Of a DNA stretch of 64,000 bases, positions 56,220-64,000 are shown in pieces. The notes below the pieces were generated by a model. That model was given only the letters and a program-made list of their open reading frames with translations. It was not told where the DNA came from and made no database searches. Position 1 is the stretch's first letter. The number at the start of each line of letters is the position of its first letter. The stretch comes from JAOUJD01 sp963726405. Its GTDB lineage: Bacteria > Pseudomonadota > Gammaproteobacteria > Burkholderiales > Burkholderiaceae_F. The stretch spans positions 1 to 64,000 of the forward strand of contig CAVSCF010000016.1 of the NCBI GenBank assembly GCA_963726405.1, read 5' to 3'. A program made the position numbers and the translations under genes.

Positions 56220-57202
56220 CAGTGAGCCGCCACCGCGCGATCGATGCGCAGGCGCGGGTCGACCACGAAGTAGAGCAGGTCGACGACCAGGTTGATGACC
56301 ACGAACACGACCGCGATCAGGCAGAGGTAAGCCGCCATGACCGGGATGTCCGCGAACTGGACGGACTGGATGAAGAGCAGCCCCATGCCCGGCCACTGGA
56401 AGACGGTTTCAGTGACGATGGCGAACGCAATGATGCCGCCGAGCTGCAGGCCGGTGATGGTGATGACCGGCACGAGTGTGTTCTTCAGCGCATGGCCGAA
56501 GTGGACGGCGCGGTCGGTCAGCCCGCGCGCGCGTGCGAACTTGATGTAGTCGGTGCGCAGCACCTCCAGCATCTCCGCGCGCACCAGGCGCATGATCAGC
56601 GTGAGCTGGAAGAGCGCCAGCGCGATCGAAGGCAGGATGAGGTGCTTCCAGCCGGCCCCCGTGAGCAGGCCCGTGGTCCACCAGCCAAGGTGGACGACTT
56701 CGCCCCGGCCATACGAGGGCAGCCAGCCGAGCTGCACGGCAAACACCAGGATCAGCAGGATGCCGATGAGGAAGGTCGGCAGCGAGATCCCGACGAGCGA
56801 GACGGCGAGCAGGAACTGGGCGAACCAGGAACTCCGTCGCAACGCGGTGTACACGCCCATCGGAATGCCGACCACCAGCGCGATGATCGCTGCAACGAAC
56901 GACAACTCCAGCGTGGCGGGCAGCCGCTCCTTGATCAGCGAGGACACCGAGCGTCCCTGCCGCAGGCTGAGACCGAAATCCCCCTGCGACACGTTGCCGA
57001 CGAAGTGGCCGAACTGGATGTAGAAAGGCTGGTCGAGCCCGAGGTCCGCGCGCAGCCGCGCGCGATCCTCCGGCGTCGCGTCCTGACCGAGCATCTGCGA
57101 CACCGGGTCGCCGACATACTGGAACAGAAGAAATGCCACGAAAGCCACCGTCAGCATGACGAGGATGGCTTGCAGCAACCGGCGGACGATAAACGCGAGC
57201 AT
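56219..57202 (-). CDS. dppB: Dipeptide/oligopeptide ABC transporter permease (DppB-type)
   Basis: 327 residues, six membrane helices. The start MLAFIVRRLLQAILVMLTVA at 57202 is typical of OppB/DppB. The external loop includes PVSQMLGQDATPEDRARLRA and LRQGRSVSSLIKERLPATLEL, and the EAA motif is EVLRTDYIKFARARGLTDRA. It ends YFVVDPRLRIDRAVAAH. It heads the minus-strand operon. 150 bp separate it from the divergent msrB, which should contain both promoters. The ribosome site at the chosen ATG is weak. Confidence 0.94.
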   Translation of the reverse strand: MLAFIVRRLLQAILVMLTVAFVAFLLFQYVGDPVSQMLGQDATPEDRARLRADLGLDQPFYIQFGHFVGNVSQGDFGLSLRQGRSVSSLIKERLPATLELSFVAAIIALVVGIPMGVYTALRRSSWFAQFLLAVSLVGISLPTFLIGILLILVFAVQLGWLPSYGRGEVVHLGWWTTGLLTGAGWKHLILPSIALALFQLTLIMRLVRAEMLEVLRTDYIKFARARGLTDRAVHFGHALKNTLVPVITITGLQLGGIIAFAIVTETVFQWPGMGLLFIQSVQFADIPVMAAYLCLIAVVFVVINLVVDLLYFVVDPRLRIDRAVAAH

Positions 57203-57352
57203 CGGGCAGCGGGCGGCCCGGTCGTCGCCGGGTCGTGGGGCAGGCGATGAATATACCCGGAACCACCTGCCTGCCCGACAGGTCTTCTTCACACCGGTGT
57301 CAGGTTCGCGGGCCTGCGCCGACCAACCGTCTCACTCTTCAGGAGCTTTCCC

Positions 57353-57832
57353 ATGACCCGCCGTCAACTGCTGTCCGCACTCGCCGCCATCGGACTGGCC
57401 AGAACCGGGGCCGGTGTCGCCGCCGCTGCCGAACGCGCCGATGCCGTTCACCGCTCTGACGAAGAATGGCGCAAGCGGCTGACCTCGGCTCAGTACGACG
57501 TGCTGCGACGCGAAGGAACGGAGCCGCCGTTCGCAAGCCCCCTGAACGGCGAGAAGCGGCGCGGCATTTACCGCTGCGCCGGCTGCGAGCTCGCGCTGTT
57601 CACCTCCGAGATGAAGTTCGACAGCGGCACCGGCTGGCCCAGCTTCACGACCGCGCTTCCGGATGCGGTCTCGACGCGAACGGACTACAAGCTGCTGCTG
57701 CCGCGCACGGAATACCATTGCGCCCGGTGCGGCGGTCATCAGGGCCACGTGTTCAACGATGGTCCGAAGCCGACCGGGAAGCGCTACTGCAACAACGGCG
57801 TCGCGCTCGCCTTCGAACCCCAGGGAGCGTGA
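57353..57832 (+). CDS. msrB: Peptide-methionine (R)-S-oxide reductase, exported (Tat-like signal)
   Basis: 159 residues. MTRRQLLSALAAIGLARTGA is a twin-arginine-type leader, so this MsrB should act in the periplasm. The catalytic domain has the zinc Cys pairs YRCAGCELALF and YHCARCGGHQGHVF, with SGTGWPSFTTALPD between them and KRYCNNGVALAF containing the catalytic Cys. It reduces the R epimer of methionine sulfoxide. It is co-transcribed with msrA (2 bp between stop and next ATG) and divergent from dppB. AGGAG lies before the ATG. Confidence 0.94.
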   Translation: MTRRQLLSALAAIGLARTGAGVAAAAERADAVHRSDEEWRKRLTSAQYDVLRREGTEPPFASPLNGEKRRGIYRCAGCELALFTSEMKFDSGTGWPSFTTALPDAVSTRTDYKLLLPRTEYHCARCGGHQGHVFNDGPKPTGKRYCNNGVALAFEPQGA

Positions 57833-57834
57833 CG

Positions 57835-58479
57835 ATGAACGCAATCCCGCTCGCGCGCTGGCTGGCTGGCGTCGCCATGGCCCTTGCGGTCGGCGCCGCC
57901 CTCGGTCAGGCGACGACGCCGCCGCCGAAGTCGATGGCCGGTCCGCGCGTCGCGGTGGCCACCTTCGCCGGTGGCTGCTTCTGGTGCATGGAACCGCCCT
58001 TCGACAAGCTCGACGGCGTGCTCTCCACCATTTCCGGATACACCGGGGGGACGGTGCAAAACCCCACGTACGAACAGGTCTCGGCGGGCCGCACCGGGCA
58101 TGCCGAGGCGGTCCAGGTCACGTACGACCCCTCGAAAGTCACGTACGAGAAGCTGCTCGACGTCTTCTGGCACAACATCGATCCGACGGTGAAGGACCGC
58201 CAGTTCTGCGACATCGGATCGCAGTACCGCAGCGGAATCTTCGTGCATGACGCGGAGCAGCGCCGGCTCGCCGAAGCGTCCAAGGCCGGCCTGGAGCGCA
58301 CCAAGCCCTTCCAGGGCGCGATCGTCACCGAGATCACGAATGCGGGGGCGTTCTACCCGGCCGAGGAATACCACCAGGACTACTACCTGAAGAACCCCGT
58401 TCGTTACCGCTACTACCGCGCGGGCTGCGGGCGCGACGCTCGGCTCAAGGAACTGTGGGGCGACCGCGCCGGGCACTGA
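57835..58479 (+). CDS. msrA: Peptide-methionine (S)-S-oxide reductase, exported
   Basis: 214 residues with a Sec-type leader (LARWLAGVAMALAVGAALGQ). The active-site motif is ATFAGGCFWCMEPPFDKLDG, with the nucleophilic Cys in GCFW, followed by VLSTISGYTGG, GHAEAVQVTYDP, FCDIGSQYRSGIF, the HQDYYLKNP signature and a final RAGCG resolving-Cys candidate. It reduces the S epimer and complements the preceding MsrB. The two use different export routes judging by their leaders. GGAG sits upstream of the ATG at 57835, and a strong terminator follows. Confidence 0.95.
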   Translation: MNAIPLARWLAGVAMALAVGAALGQATTPPPKSMAGPRVAVATFAGGCFWCMEPPFDKLDGVLSTISGYTGGTVQNPTYEQVSAGRTGHAEAVQVTYDPSKVTYEKLLDVFWHNIDPTVKDRQFCDIGSQYRSGIFVHDAEQRRLAEASKAGLERTKPFQGAIVTEITNAGAFYPAEEYHQDYYLKNPVRYRYYRAGCGRDARLKELWGDRAGH

Positions 58480-58500
58480 GCAGGCGCACTGGAGTCAAGA

Positions 58501-58534
58501 AAGCCGCGGGCGCCCATGGGCGCCCGCGGCTTTT
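58501..58534. terminator. Bidirectional intrinsic terminator between msrA and the orphan binding protein
   Basis: GCCGCGGGCGCCC (58503-58515) pairs perfectly with GGGCGCCCGCGGC (58518-58530) around a 2-nt loop, with TTTT on the plus side and an A-rich left flank. It serves the two convergent genes msrA and the binding-protein gene. Confidence 0.92.
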
Positions 58535-58553
58535 ATGCCGGGCCGTCGGCGCG

Positions 58554-60134
58554 TCAGTCGATGCGCACCCAGCTCGCTTCGAGCCGGTTGTCCGCGCGGT
58601 GCACCACGGTGACGTTCTTCCGCATCGCCCACGGAATGACCTGGTTGTGCAGCGGAATGTGCATCACCTGCTGGTTATGCAGCATCAGCGCCCGGGCGAT
58701 GATGTCGTTTCGCTTCTTCGGGTCGATCTCGCTCTTCATTGCGGTCACGAGCGCGTCGAACTCGGGATTGCTGACCCGCCCCAGGTTGAAGTTGCCGTCG
58801 CCCTCCTTGCCGATCGTGGTCGCGAGCGACTGCAGCGAATAGAGCGCGTCGAACGTCGGAACGCCCCAGCCGAGCAGGTAGGCCGAGGTGTCGTACTTCT
58901 GGATCTTCGCGAAGTACGTGGCACGCGGCATCGTGTTGAGGTTCACCTTCAGCCCGACCCGCGCCCACATCGCCACGACCGCCTTGCAGATGTCTTCGTC
59001 GTTGATGTAGCGGTTGTTGGGGCAGTCGAGCGTGAACTCGAAACCATTGGGATACCCGGCCTCGGCCAGGAGCTTCTTCGCGGTATCGACGCTGTAGGGC
59101 AGGCGCTGGTTGGCTTCCTTGGTCCAGCCGTTCACCTGAGGCGCGATGATGGCCCCGGTGGGGTCCGAGAGCCCGCGCATCACGGCGCGCTTGATGCCCT
59201 CGATGTCGATGGCGTAGTACAGCGCCTGGCGGACGCGCAGGTCCTTGAACGGGTTCTTGCCTTTCACGTTCGAGTACTGCAGCTCGTCCCGGTTCTGGTC
59301 CAGCCCGATGAAGATGGTGCGCGTTTCGGAGCCCTCGACCACCTTGATCGCCGGGTTCTGCTTCATCCGCGCGATGTCCTGCGGCGCGGGGTCGAGCACG
59401 AAATCGAGCTCGCCCGACAGCAGCGCGGCGGTCCGCGTCGACTCCGACTTCACCGGCGTGTAGACGATCTCGGTGACGTTCCCCTTCCGGCCAGCCTTGT
59501 TCCACCAGTTCGGGTTCTCGACAAAGACGGTCCGCACGTCGACCTCGCGCGACTTCAGCATGTACGGCCCGGTTCCGTTGGCGTTGCGCGCGGCGTGGGT
59601 CTCTTCCTTCTTCACGTAGTCCTGCGGCTTCGTGACCTTGTTCTTCTCCGACCACGCCTTGCTCATGATCCGCAGCTCGGTCAACTGGCGCAGCAGGACG
59701 GGATTCGGCACCGTCGTATAGATCAGGACCGTGTGATCGTCGATCTTGCGCGTGCCCTGGATCCCGGTCGTGTAGACGCGGAAGTTCGACGTGGGCGCCA
59801 TCGCGCGCTCGATCGTGAACACCACGTCGTCCGCGGTGAACGGCGTGCCGTCGTGGAACTTCACGCCCTTGCGCAGGTTGAATTTCCACAGCAGGTTGCC
59901 GTCGCGCGTCCAGCTCGTCGCCAGCGCGGGCACCAGCTCGAACTTCTCGTTGTACGTGATGAGCGGCTCGTAGATGTACGCGGCGGCCGTGTTGTTCAGG
60001 CTCTCGTTCTGCGCGTGCGGATCCATCGTGAGGAAGTCGCCCTGGCTGGCCCAGCGCAGGGTCTTGGCGTACGCGGCCGGCCCGGCCGCGAACACCCCCG
60101 CGACCAGCAGCGCGGCAATGACAAAACGACGCAT
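58554..60134 (-). CDS. Orphan peptide ABC transporter binding protein (SBP family 5)
   Basis: 526 residues. The ATG at 60134 is preferred over the one at 60140, because AGGAGA abuts the latter but is properly spaced from 60134. The signal peptide ends FAAGPAAYA, then KTLRWASQGDFLTMDPHAQN, WKFNLRKGVKFHDGTPFTADD, ANGTGPYMLKSREVDVRTVF, PFKDLRVRQALYYAIDIEGI and AKKLLAEAGYPNGFEF. It is clearly related to the binding protein at 53404-54990 but stands alone. It probably supplies a second ligand range to the nearby Dpp membrane complex. That use is inferred. Confidence 0.92.
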   Translation of the reverse strand: MRRFVIAALLVAGVFAAGPAAYAKTLRWASQGDFLTMDPHAQNESLNNTAAAYIYEPLITYNEKFELVPALATSWTRDGNLLWKFNLRKGVKFHDGTPFTADDVVFTIERAMAPTSNFRVYTTGIQGTRKIDDHTVLIYTTVPNPVLLRQLTELRIMSKAWSEKNKVTKPQDYVKKEETHAARNANGTGPYMLKSREVDVRTVFVENPNWWNKAGRKGNVTEIVYTPVKSESTRTAALLSGELDFVLDPAPQDIARMKQNPAIKVVEGSETRTIFIGLDQNRDELQYSNVKGKNPFKDLRVRQALYYAIDIEGIKRAVMRGLSDPTGAIIAPQVNGWTKEANQRLPYSVDTAKKLLAEAGYPNGFEFTLDCPNNRYINDEDICKAVVAMWARVGLKVNLNTMPRATYFAKIQKYDTSAYLLGWGVPTFDALYSLQSLATTIGKEGDGNFNLGRVSNPEFDALVTAMKSEIDPKKRNDIIARALMLHNQQVMHIPLHNQVIPWAMRKNVTVVHRADNRLEASWVRID

Positions 60135-60229
60135 CAACATTCTCCTGGTTGGTTTGGATGCGAAAAAGACCGGCCATCATGCATAAGCGGACCACCCAGC
60201 GTCAAACCGGGCGACACGCAGGGGATTCC

Positions 60230-60973
60230 CTAGGGTGCACGGGTCCTGAGCACGATGTCGCCGTAGAACGCTTCGACCGACTCGCCGGTGTTGTCGGTGT
60301 CGGTCATGATGCCGATCCCCACGAGGCGGCCCGGATCGTGGCCGAACGCGCGACGGTAGTCCTCGACATAGTCGCGCTGGAAGGACTTCCAGGTGCCGAT
60401 CCGATCGCGGCCGGTGCCCACCACGATCATCTTCACCTGGTCGGTGAAGGTGTTGCGCAACACGGTCTCCGGCGCGAAGCGGTTCTCCCACACGTACATC
60501 AGCGTCGCGAAGGGCGGTTCCTGGCCCGTGAGCAGGTGCGCGGTCTCCCTCAGCATCTGTTCCTTCATCGACAGCTGGCTGCGGTCGCCGTCGAAGAACA
60601 GCATCAGGCGCGCGGGCGCATCCTCGGAGTAGCGGTCCTGGTTGTCGGCGGCCGCGATCAGGTCGACCACGCGCCAGCTCCACGCTATGACGGGGCGCTC
60701 GGGTGGCTTGACGTCGAGGCGCTGGCTCAGCCCGCTTGCCGAGCTTTCAGCGACGGCGTGCAACACGACGCGCCCGGTCGAAGCGTCGGTGACCATCTGA
60801 TAGACCGTGGGGGTCTTCGCGCGGTTGATGATCCATGGCTGCCAGCCGCGGGGCAGGCCGGGCCCCGGCGCATTGTCGGAGAACGGCTGGATGTCTGGCC
60901 ACGGCGTGCCCTCGGGAGGCCCCGAGGCACAACCGGCGAGCAGCAGGATCAGAAGGGAAAGGAAAGGACGCAT
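60230..60973 (-). CDS. DUF3047 lipoprotein
   Basis: 247 residues. The short leader MRPFLSLLILLLAGC is a lipobox (LAGC followed by AS), so this is a lipoprotein. The mature part shows the DUF3047 pattern: VYQMVTDASTGRVVLHAVAE, VIAWSWRVVDLIAAADNQDR, SEDAPARLMLFFDGDRSQL and VGIGIMTDTDNTGESVEAFY. It looks like a beta-sandwich/carbohydrate-binding-like fold with conserved acidic clusters. Function unknown. It lies 95 bp downstream of the orphan binding protein's start, on the same strand, and so is transcribed towards it. Confidence 0.85.
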   Translation of the reverse strand: MRPFLSLLILLLAGCASGPPEGTPWPDIQPFSDNAPGPGLPRGWQPWIINRAKTPTVYQMVTDASTGRVVLHAVAESSASGLSQRLDVKPPERPVIAWSWRVVDLIAAADNQDRYSEDAPARLMLFFDGDRSQLSMKEQMLRETAHLLTGQEPPFATLMYVWENRFAPETVLRNTFTDQVKMIVVGTGRDRIGTWKSFQRDYVEDYRRAFGHDPGRLVGIGIMTDTDNTGESVEAFYGDIVLRTRAP

Positions 60974-61044
60974 GAGGTCGATACAGCCGCCACGATGCTA
61001 CGTATCGTCCTGCGCTCCTTCAATTCGGGTTTGACGCAGGTCGC

Positions 61045-61821
61045 ATGCCTGACCACACTCGCGCCGTGCCGGCGCCTGCCGGTCCATCCGGGCTGATGCA
61101 ATTGAGCGGTCTCGCCTTCTTCGCCGTATTCGCCGCCGTCGCGGGCGGTATCGCCTGGCTCGTGATCAGGAACCGCCAACTCGAGAAGCAGGCGGACTTC
61201 GACCGCTCGGTCCGCGCCCGCAAGCTCGGCTGGAGCTATGACGGAACGCGCGACGGTCAAATCGAGTACCGCTTCGCGGGTGAAGAAGGCGGCGTCGCCT
61301 GGACCATGTGGTACGACAGCGAACGCGGCGACGATACGCCGACGCCGAAGGCGCATTGGTCCACGGACAATCTGCGCACTCCACGGCTGTCCCTCGTCAT
61401 ACTCGGGCGCCGCCGCCACGCGATGGAGAGCGGAATGTTCGGCCGGCTCCTGATGGGCGTCGTGTCAGGCATCGCGGCCGCCGCAAGCGGCCGGGAAAGC
61501 GCGCCGGACAAGGTCGAGTTCTACGAGTCGGCCGTAGTCCTCGAGCACGCGAGCGCCGCCTTCACCCAGCAATTTGCCGTTGCGGTCGCACCGGATATGC
61601 CGCGTGGATGGCTGGACGAGGACCTGCAGCGGCAATTGACGCGGTGGCCGGAAGGCCGCGGGTCGAAGCCCTTCAAGCCGGAGGATGATTTGGAGGTCAA
61701 CCTGGGGCCGCGGGGGCTGTCGATCATCGTGCAGCACATGCCCGACGGCATGGCTCACTGGCAGCATCTCGCGGAACTCGGCCAGCACCTCGCGGTGCAA
61801 CTGGCGCAGGCACATCGATGA
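61045..61821 (+). CDS. Unknown protein with one membrane helix
   Basis: 258 residues from the ATG at 61045. An ATG at 61096 (MQLSGLAFFAVF) is a plausible shorter start. One membrane helix (LAFFAVFAAVAGGIAWLVI) is followed by a cytoplasmic-looking soluble domain containing KLGWSYDGTRDGQIEYRFAG, GVAWTMWYDSERGD, PRLSLVILGRRRHAM and LEVNLGPRGLSIIVQHM. No family recognised. Its stop overlaps the start of the reductase gene as ATGA, so the two are translationally coupled. Confidence 0.72.
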   Translation: MPDHTRAVPAPAGPSGLMQLSGLAFFAVFAAVAGGIAWLVIRNRQLEKQADFDRSVRARKLGWSYDGTRDGQIEYRFAGEEGGVAWTMWYDSERGDDTPTPKAHWSTDNLRTPRLSLVILGRRRHAMESGMFGRLLMGVVSGIAAAASGRESAPDKVEFYESAVVLEHASAAFTQQFAVAVAPDMPRGWLDEDLQRQLTRWPEGRGSKPFKPEDDLEVNLGPRGLSIIVQHMPDGMAHWQHLAELGQHLAVQLAQAHR

Positions 61822-62507
61822 CGGCGGCGAAGCCGCGCGGGGCACAGCGCAGCGCGGTCGTCGCCGGCGCGACCGGACTCGTCGGCAGCGAGCTCATCGA
61901 CCGGCTGCTCCGCGAACCGCGCTACGGGCGCGTGCTCGCCCTGTCACGCCGGGCATTGCCGGCGCGGGACTCCCGGCTCGAAGTGGTCGACGCGGCCTTC
62001 GATCGCCTCGCCGAGGTCTTGCGTGGCGTGACCGGCGAGGACGTTCCGCTCGACGTCTTCTGCTGCCTGGGAACGACGATCCGCAAAGCGGGGTCCGAAG
62101 CGGCATTCCGCCGCGTCGACCACGATTACGCGGTGGCGCTCGGCCGCTGGGCACGCGACGCGCGCGCGCATCGCATGGTGGTCGTCAGTGCGCTGGGCGC
62201 CGATGCCGACAGTCGCGTCTTCTACAACCGGGTGAAAGGGGAGACCGAGCGGGATCTCGCGGCACTCGGGCTGTCGTCGCTCGTCATCGTCCGCCCCAGC
62301 CTGCTGTCAGGCGATCGCGAGGAGTTCCGCCTGGGAGAGCGGCTGGCGTTGATCGCGACGAGGCCGCTTCGCGCCCTGTTGCCGGCGGGCGTACGCCCGA
62401 TCGCGGCCGCCGATGTGGCGCAGTCGATGTTGAACGCAGCACTCGCCGATGCGCCTGCCGCGGTGATCGATTCCTCGGCCATGCAGGGTGCAGCGGGAAC
62501 GGAGTGA
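61818..62507 (+). CDS. NAD(P)-binding Rossmann-fold oxidoreductase (YwnB/HTATIP2-like)
   Basis: 229 residues. Nucleotide-binding motif AVVAGATGLVGSELIDRLL, then VFCCLGTTIRKAGSEAAFRR, VDHDYAVALGRWARD, RMVVVSALGADADSRVFYNR with VKGETERDL (a Tyr-x-x-x-Lys-like arrangement), and IVRPSLLSGDREEFRLGE. These resemble the atypical short-chain reductases of the NAD(P)H-binding family. The substrate is unknown. It overlaps the preceding membrane-protein gene by 4 bp and converges on the penicillin-acylase-family gene, whose stop is 10 bp away. Confidence 0.84.
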   Translation: MTAAKPRGAQRSAVVAGATGLVGSELIDRLLREPRYGRVLALSRRALPARDSRLEVVDAAFDRLAEVLRGVTGEDVPLDVFCCLGTTIRKAGSEAAFRRVDHDYAVALGRWARDARAHRMVVVSALGADADSRVFYNRVKGETERDLAALGLSSLVIVRPSLLSGDREEFRLGERLALIATRPLRALLPAGVRPIAAADVAQSMLNAALADAPAAVIDSSAMQGAAGTE

Positions 62508-62517
62508 AGTTCCGCCG

Positions 62518-64000
62518 TTACTTTGGATGCAACTCGAGCACCCGTGTGTCGCGGCCGGCCGCCGGTCGCATCGGCAGGTACTTCACGTCGCGCCACAGCG
62601 GCAGCATGCTCGCGTAGTGCTCGGAGAACGGCGAGCCTGACTGACCGGTCGATTGCACCCAGAACGAATTGCCGTCGAGCGCGGCGAGGTCGTAGATCGC
62701 GCGCAGGCTTGCCGCGTGGCGAGTGGTGAAGGGCGCGTCGGGACGATGCGTCAGTGCGCCGACGTTCACGGTGTAGGTATCCCCGGGAAACGGCGTTCTC
62801 AGTTCGACGAAGCGGGACAACCAACCGACGCCGGACAGCGGGCGGTGCTCTCCGATTGCAAGGTGCGCCTCGCCCCAGCGCAGGCCGGCGACATCGCGCC
62901 CGCTTTCCGACGTCAGTTGCGCGACCGCGGCGTCGAGCGCCTCGGTCGCCATGGACGCGCAGCTCTCCACCCTGTGCTCCGTGCGGCGGTCATCGCACCA
63001 GTCGCGGGCCTGCGCGCGGCCGGCCAGGACGTTCAGCAAGAACCGCGTGCGCTCCGCCGCGTCGATGTACTCCGCGGCCAGCGGCCCGAAGTCGTCGTCG
63101 AACACGCGGTGCTTCAGTTCGCGCATCCATGCATGGAACACCAGCGGCTCGGGGCGCTTCGGATCCATCGCGCCGTCCCAGCGCAGAAGGCGCGCCATCG
63201 CGTCGCGCCCGGCCTCGGTGAGGGGGCGCGTGTCCCGGAGGCGCTCCATGAGGTCGAGCGCGGCCTGCGAACGATGGTCGGCCTGGATCGCCTTGAATGT
63301 CGTCGTGTCGTGGCGGGCCCGCTCGTCGAGCAGTTGCTCGATGCGCGCGGCGCGATACGGCAGGAACCAGTCGTACGTGAGATGGTGCGGGTAGTCGTCG
63401 CCGACGATGCGGTGGTTGGCGGTGACGATCACCCCGGTCGGCGGGTTGCGCAGGCGGGGGACCTGCTCGAACGGGAGATAACCCGTCCAGTCATACCGGG
63501 CGTCCCAGCCGGGTGCGGGCGCGATCCCGCGGAGGTCGTTATCCGTGCGGCGAACCGGAATGCGCCCGGTGACGATCATGCCGATCTCGCCTTCGACGTC
63601 CGCGTAGACGGCCGACTGCGTGACCAGCTGGAACCGGCCGAGAGCCGCTTCCGCCTCCGCCGCGGAACGCGCCTTGTTGAGCGCGCGCACGGCCGCGAAC
63701 GAGGTGTCGTCCGGCTCCAGCGCGGACCAGCGGAGCGCGAGGACATAGCTCGGATGCGCAAACCGCTTGTCGATGGACGCTAGCCCGCTGAGTACCGGTC
63801 CGTGGCGGGACTCGCGCACCGTCAACTGCACGTCCTCGGACCCCTTGACGCGGATCGTCTCGGTGCGCTCCGTGAAGGCGGCCCAACCCTCGGGGGTCGC
63901 GTACTCCGCAACGTTCTCCGGATTGATCCGCTCGATGTAGATGTCCTGCTGATCGACCCCGGTGTTGGTGAAGGACCACGCGACGCGATCGTTGCGACCG
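62518..64000 (-). CDS. Penicillin acylase family protein (N-terminal part outside the window)
   Basis: About 494 residues of C-terminal sequence are visible. The frame is open to the right edge, beginning GRNDRVAWSFTNTGVDQQDI. Ntn-hydrolase penicillin-acylase beta-chain features follow: RESRHGPVLSGL, SALEPDDTSFAAVRALNKAR, VYADVEGEIGMIVTGRIPVR, TGVIVTANHRIVGDDYPHHL and the late FWVQSTGQSGSPFSEHYASM. The autocatalytic N-terminal Ser of the beta chain and the alpha chain must lie beyond 64000. The family hydrolyses amides, including beta-lactam side chains, acyl-homoserine lactones and N-acyl amino acids. Substrate cannot be chosen. Confidence 0.9.
   Translation of the reverse strand, partial: GRNDRVAWSFTNTGVDQQDIYIERINPENVAEYATPEGWAAFTERTETIRVKGSEDVQLTVRESRHGPVLSGLASIDKRFAHPSYVLALRWSALEPDDTSFAAVRALNKARSAAEAEAALGRFQLVTQSAVYADVEGEIGMIVTGRIPVRRTDNDLRGIAPAPGWDARYDWTGYLPFEQVPRLRNPPTGVIVTANHRIVGDDYPHHLTYDWFLPYRAARIEQLLDERARHDTTTFKAIQADHRSQAALDLMERLRDTRPLTEAGRDAMARLLRWDGAMDPKRPEPLVFHAWMRELKHRVFDDDFGPLAAEYIDAAERTRFLLNVLAGRAQARDWCDDRRTEHRVESCASMATEALDAAVAQLTSESGRDVAGLRWGEAHLAIGEHRPLSGVGWLSRFVELRTPFPGDTYTVNVGALTHRPDAPFTTRHAASLRAIYDLAALDGNSFWVQSTGQSGSPFSEHYASMLPLWRDVKYLPMRPAAGRDTRVLELHPK

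Overview
The window is GC-rich, densely coded DNA from a Gram-negative bacterium, most likely of the order Burkholderiales (Betaproteobacteria). The evidence is the gene order tyrS / M23 peptidase / anmK / erpA / bactofilin / rpsI / rplM / OsmC / coq7, two Porin_4-type porins, a Bug/TctC periplasmic binding protein, a four-ATPase tandem UvrA, and hairpin terminators. I saw no rRNA, tRNA, CRISPR array, insertion sequence or phage gene. The picture is chromosomal housekeeping plus catabolism and transport.

Layout. Positions 1-5981 (minus strand) hold a compact run: a small unknown protein, a DUF3141 PhaC-like hydrolase, phosphate acyltransferase, acetate kinase and enoyl-ACP reductase. Positions 6162-14369 are the conserved housekeeping block (tyrS, a cell-wall peptidase, anmK, erpA, a bactofilin, ribosomal proteins S9 and L13, OsmC and coq7). 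Positions 14503-17199 carry two porins. Positions 17262-20190 encode glpK-glpD for glycerol use, divergent from a Bug solute-binding protein. Positions 21358-36222 are mixed: a nucleotidyltransferase, a PHB-depolymerase-like esterase divergent from a YjdF-type membrane protein, FadD, an HExxH lipoprotein peptidase, a PaaK-like ligase, a molybdopterin oxidoreductase coupled to ArgE, an M20 amidohydrolase, and a CaiB-type CoA transferase. Positions 36443-42085 are the 1880-residue UvrA. Positions 42149-48451 contain envelope or unknown proteins, a RetSat/CrtI-like flavoprotein, an erythromycin-esterase-like secreted protein and a beta-carbonic anhydrase.

Positions 48528-57202 (minus) form a peptide-uptake and processing operon: dppB, an M20D peptidase, a solute-binding protein, dppC, a small secreted protein, dppD, a 42-codon repeat mini-ORF and dppF, with a PQQ-type sugar dehydrogenase downstream. 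Most junctions overlap or are separated by a few bases. An exported MsrB/MsrA pair and a second, orphan peptide-binding protein follow. The right edge has a DUF3047 lipoprotein, an unknown membrane protein with a Rossmann-fold reductase, and a penicillin-acylase-family gene cut by the window end.

A clear oddity is the number of genes whose conserved protein is split between frames by single-base changes (fabI, ackA, DUF3141, tyrS, second porin, glpD, glpK, molybdo-oxidoreductase, the Sel1 protein and the DUF2807 protein). They look like base-call indels rather than decay, because homology resumes immediately in the new frame. Products and coordinates for these genes are given for the reconstructed reading. 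The most interesting biology is the DUF3141-Pta-AckA-FabI module, the repeat mini-ORF inside the dpp operon, and a divergent gene pair whose start codons physically overlap.
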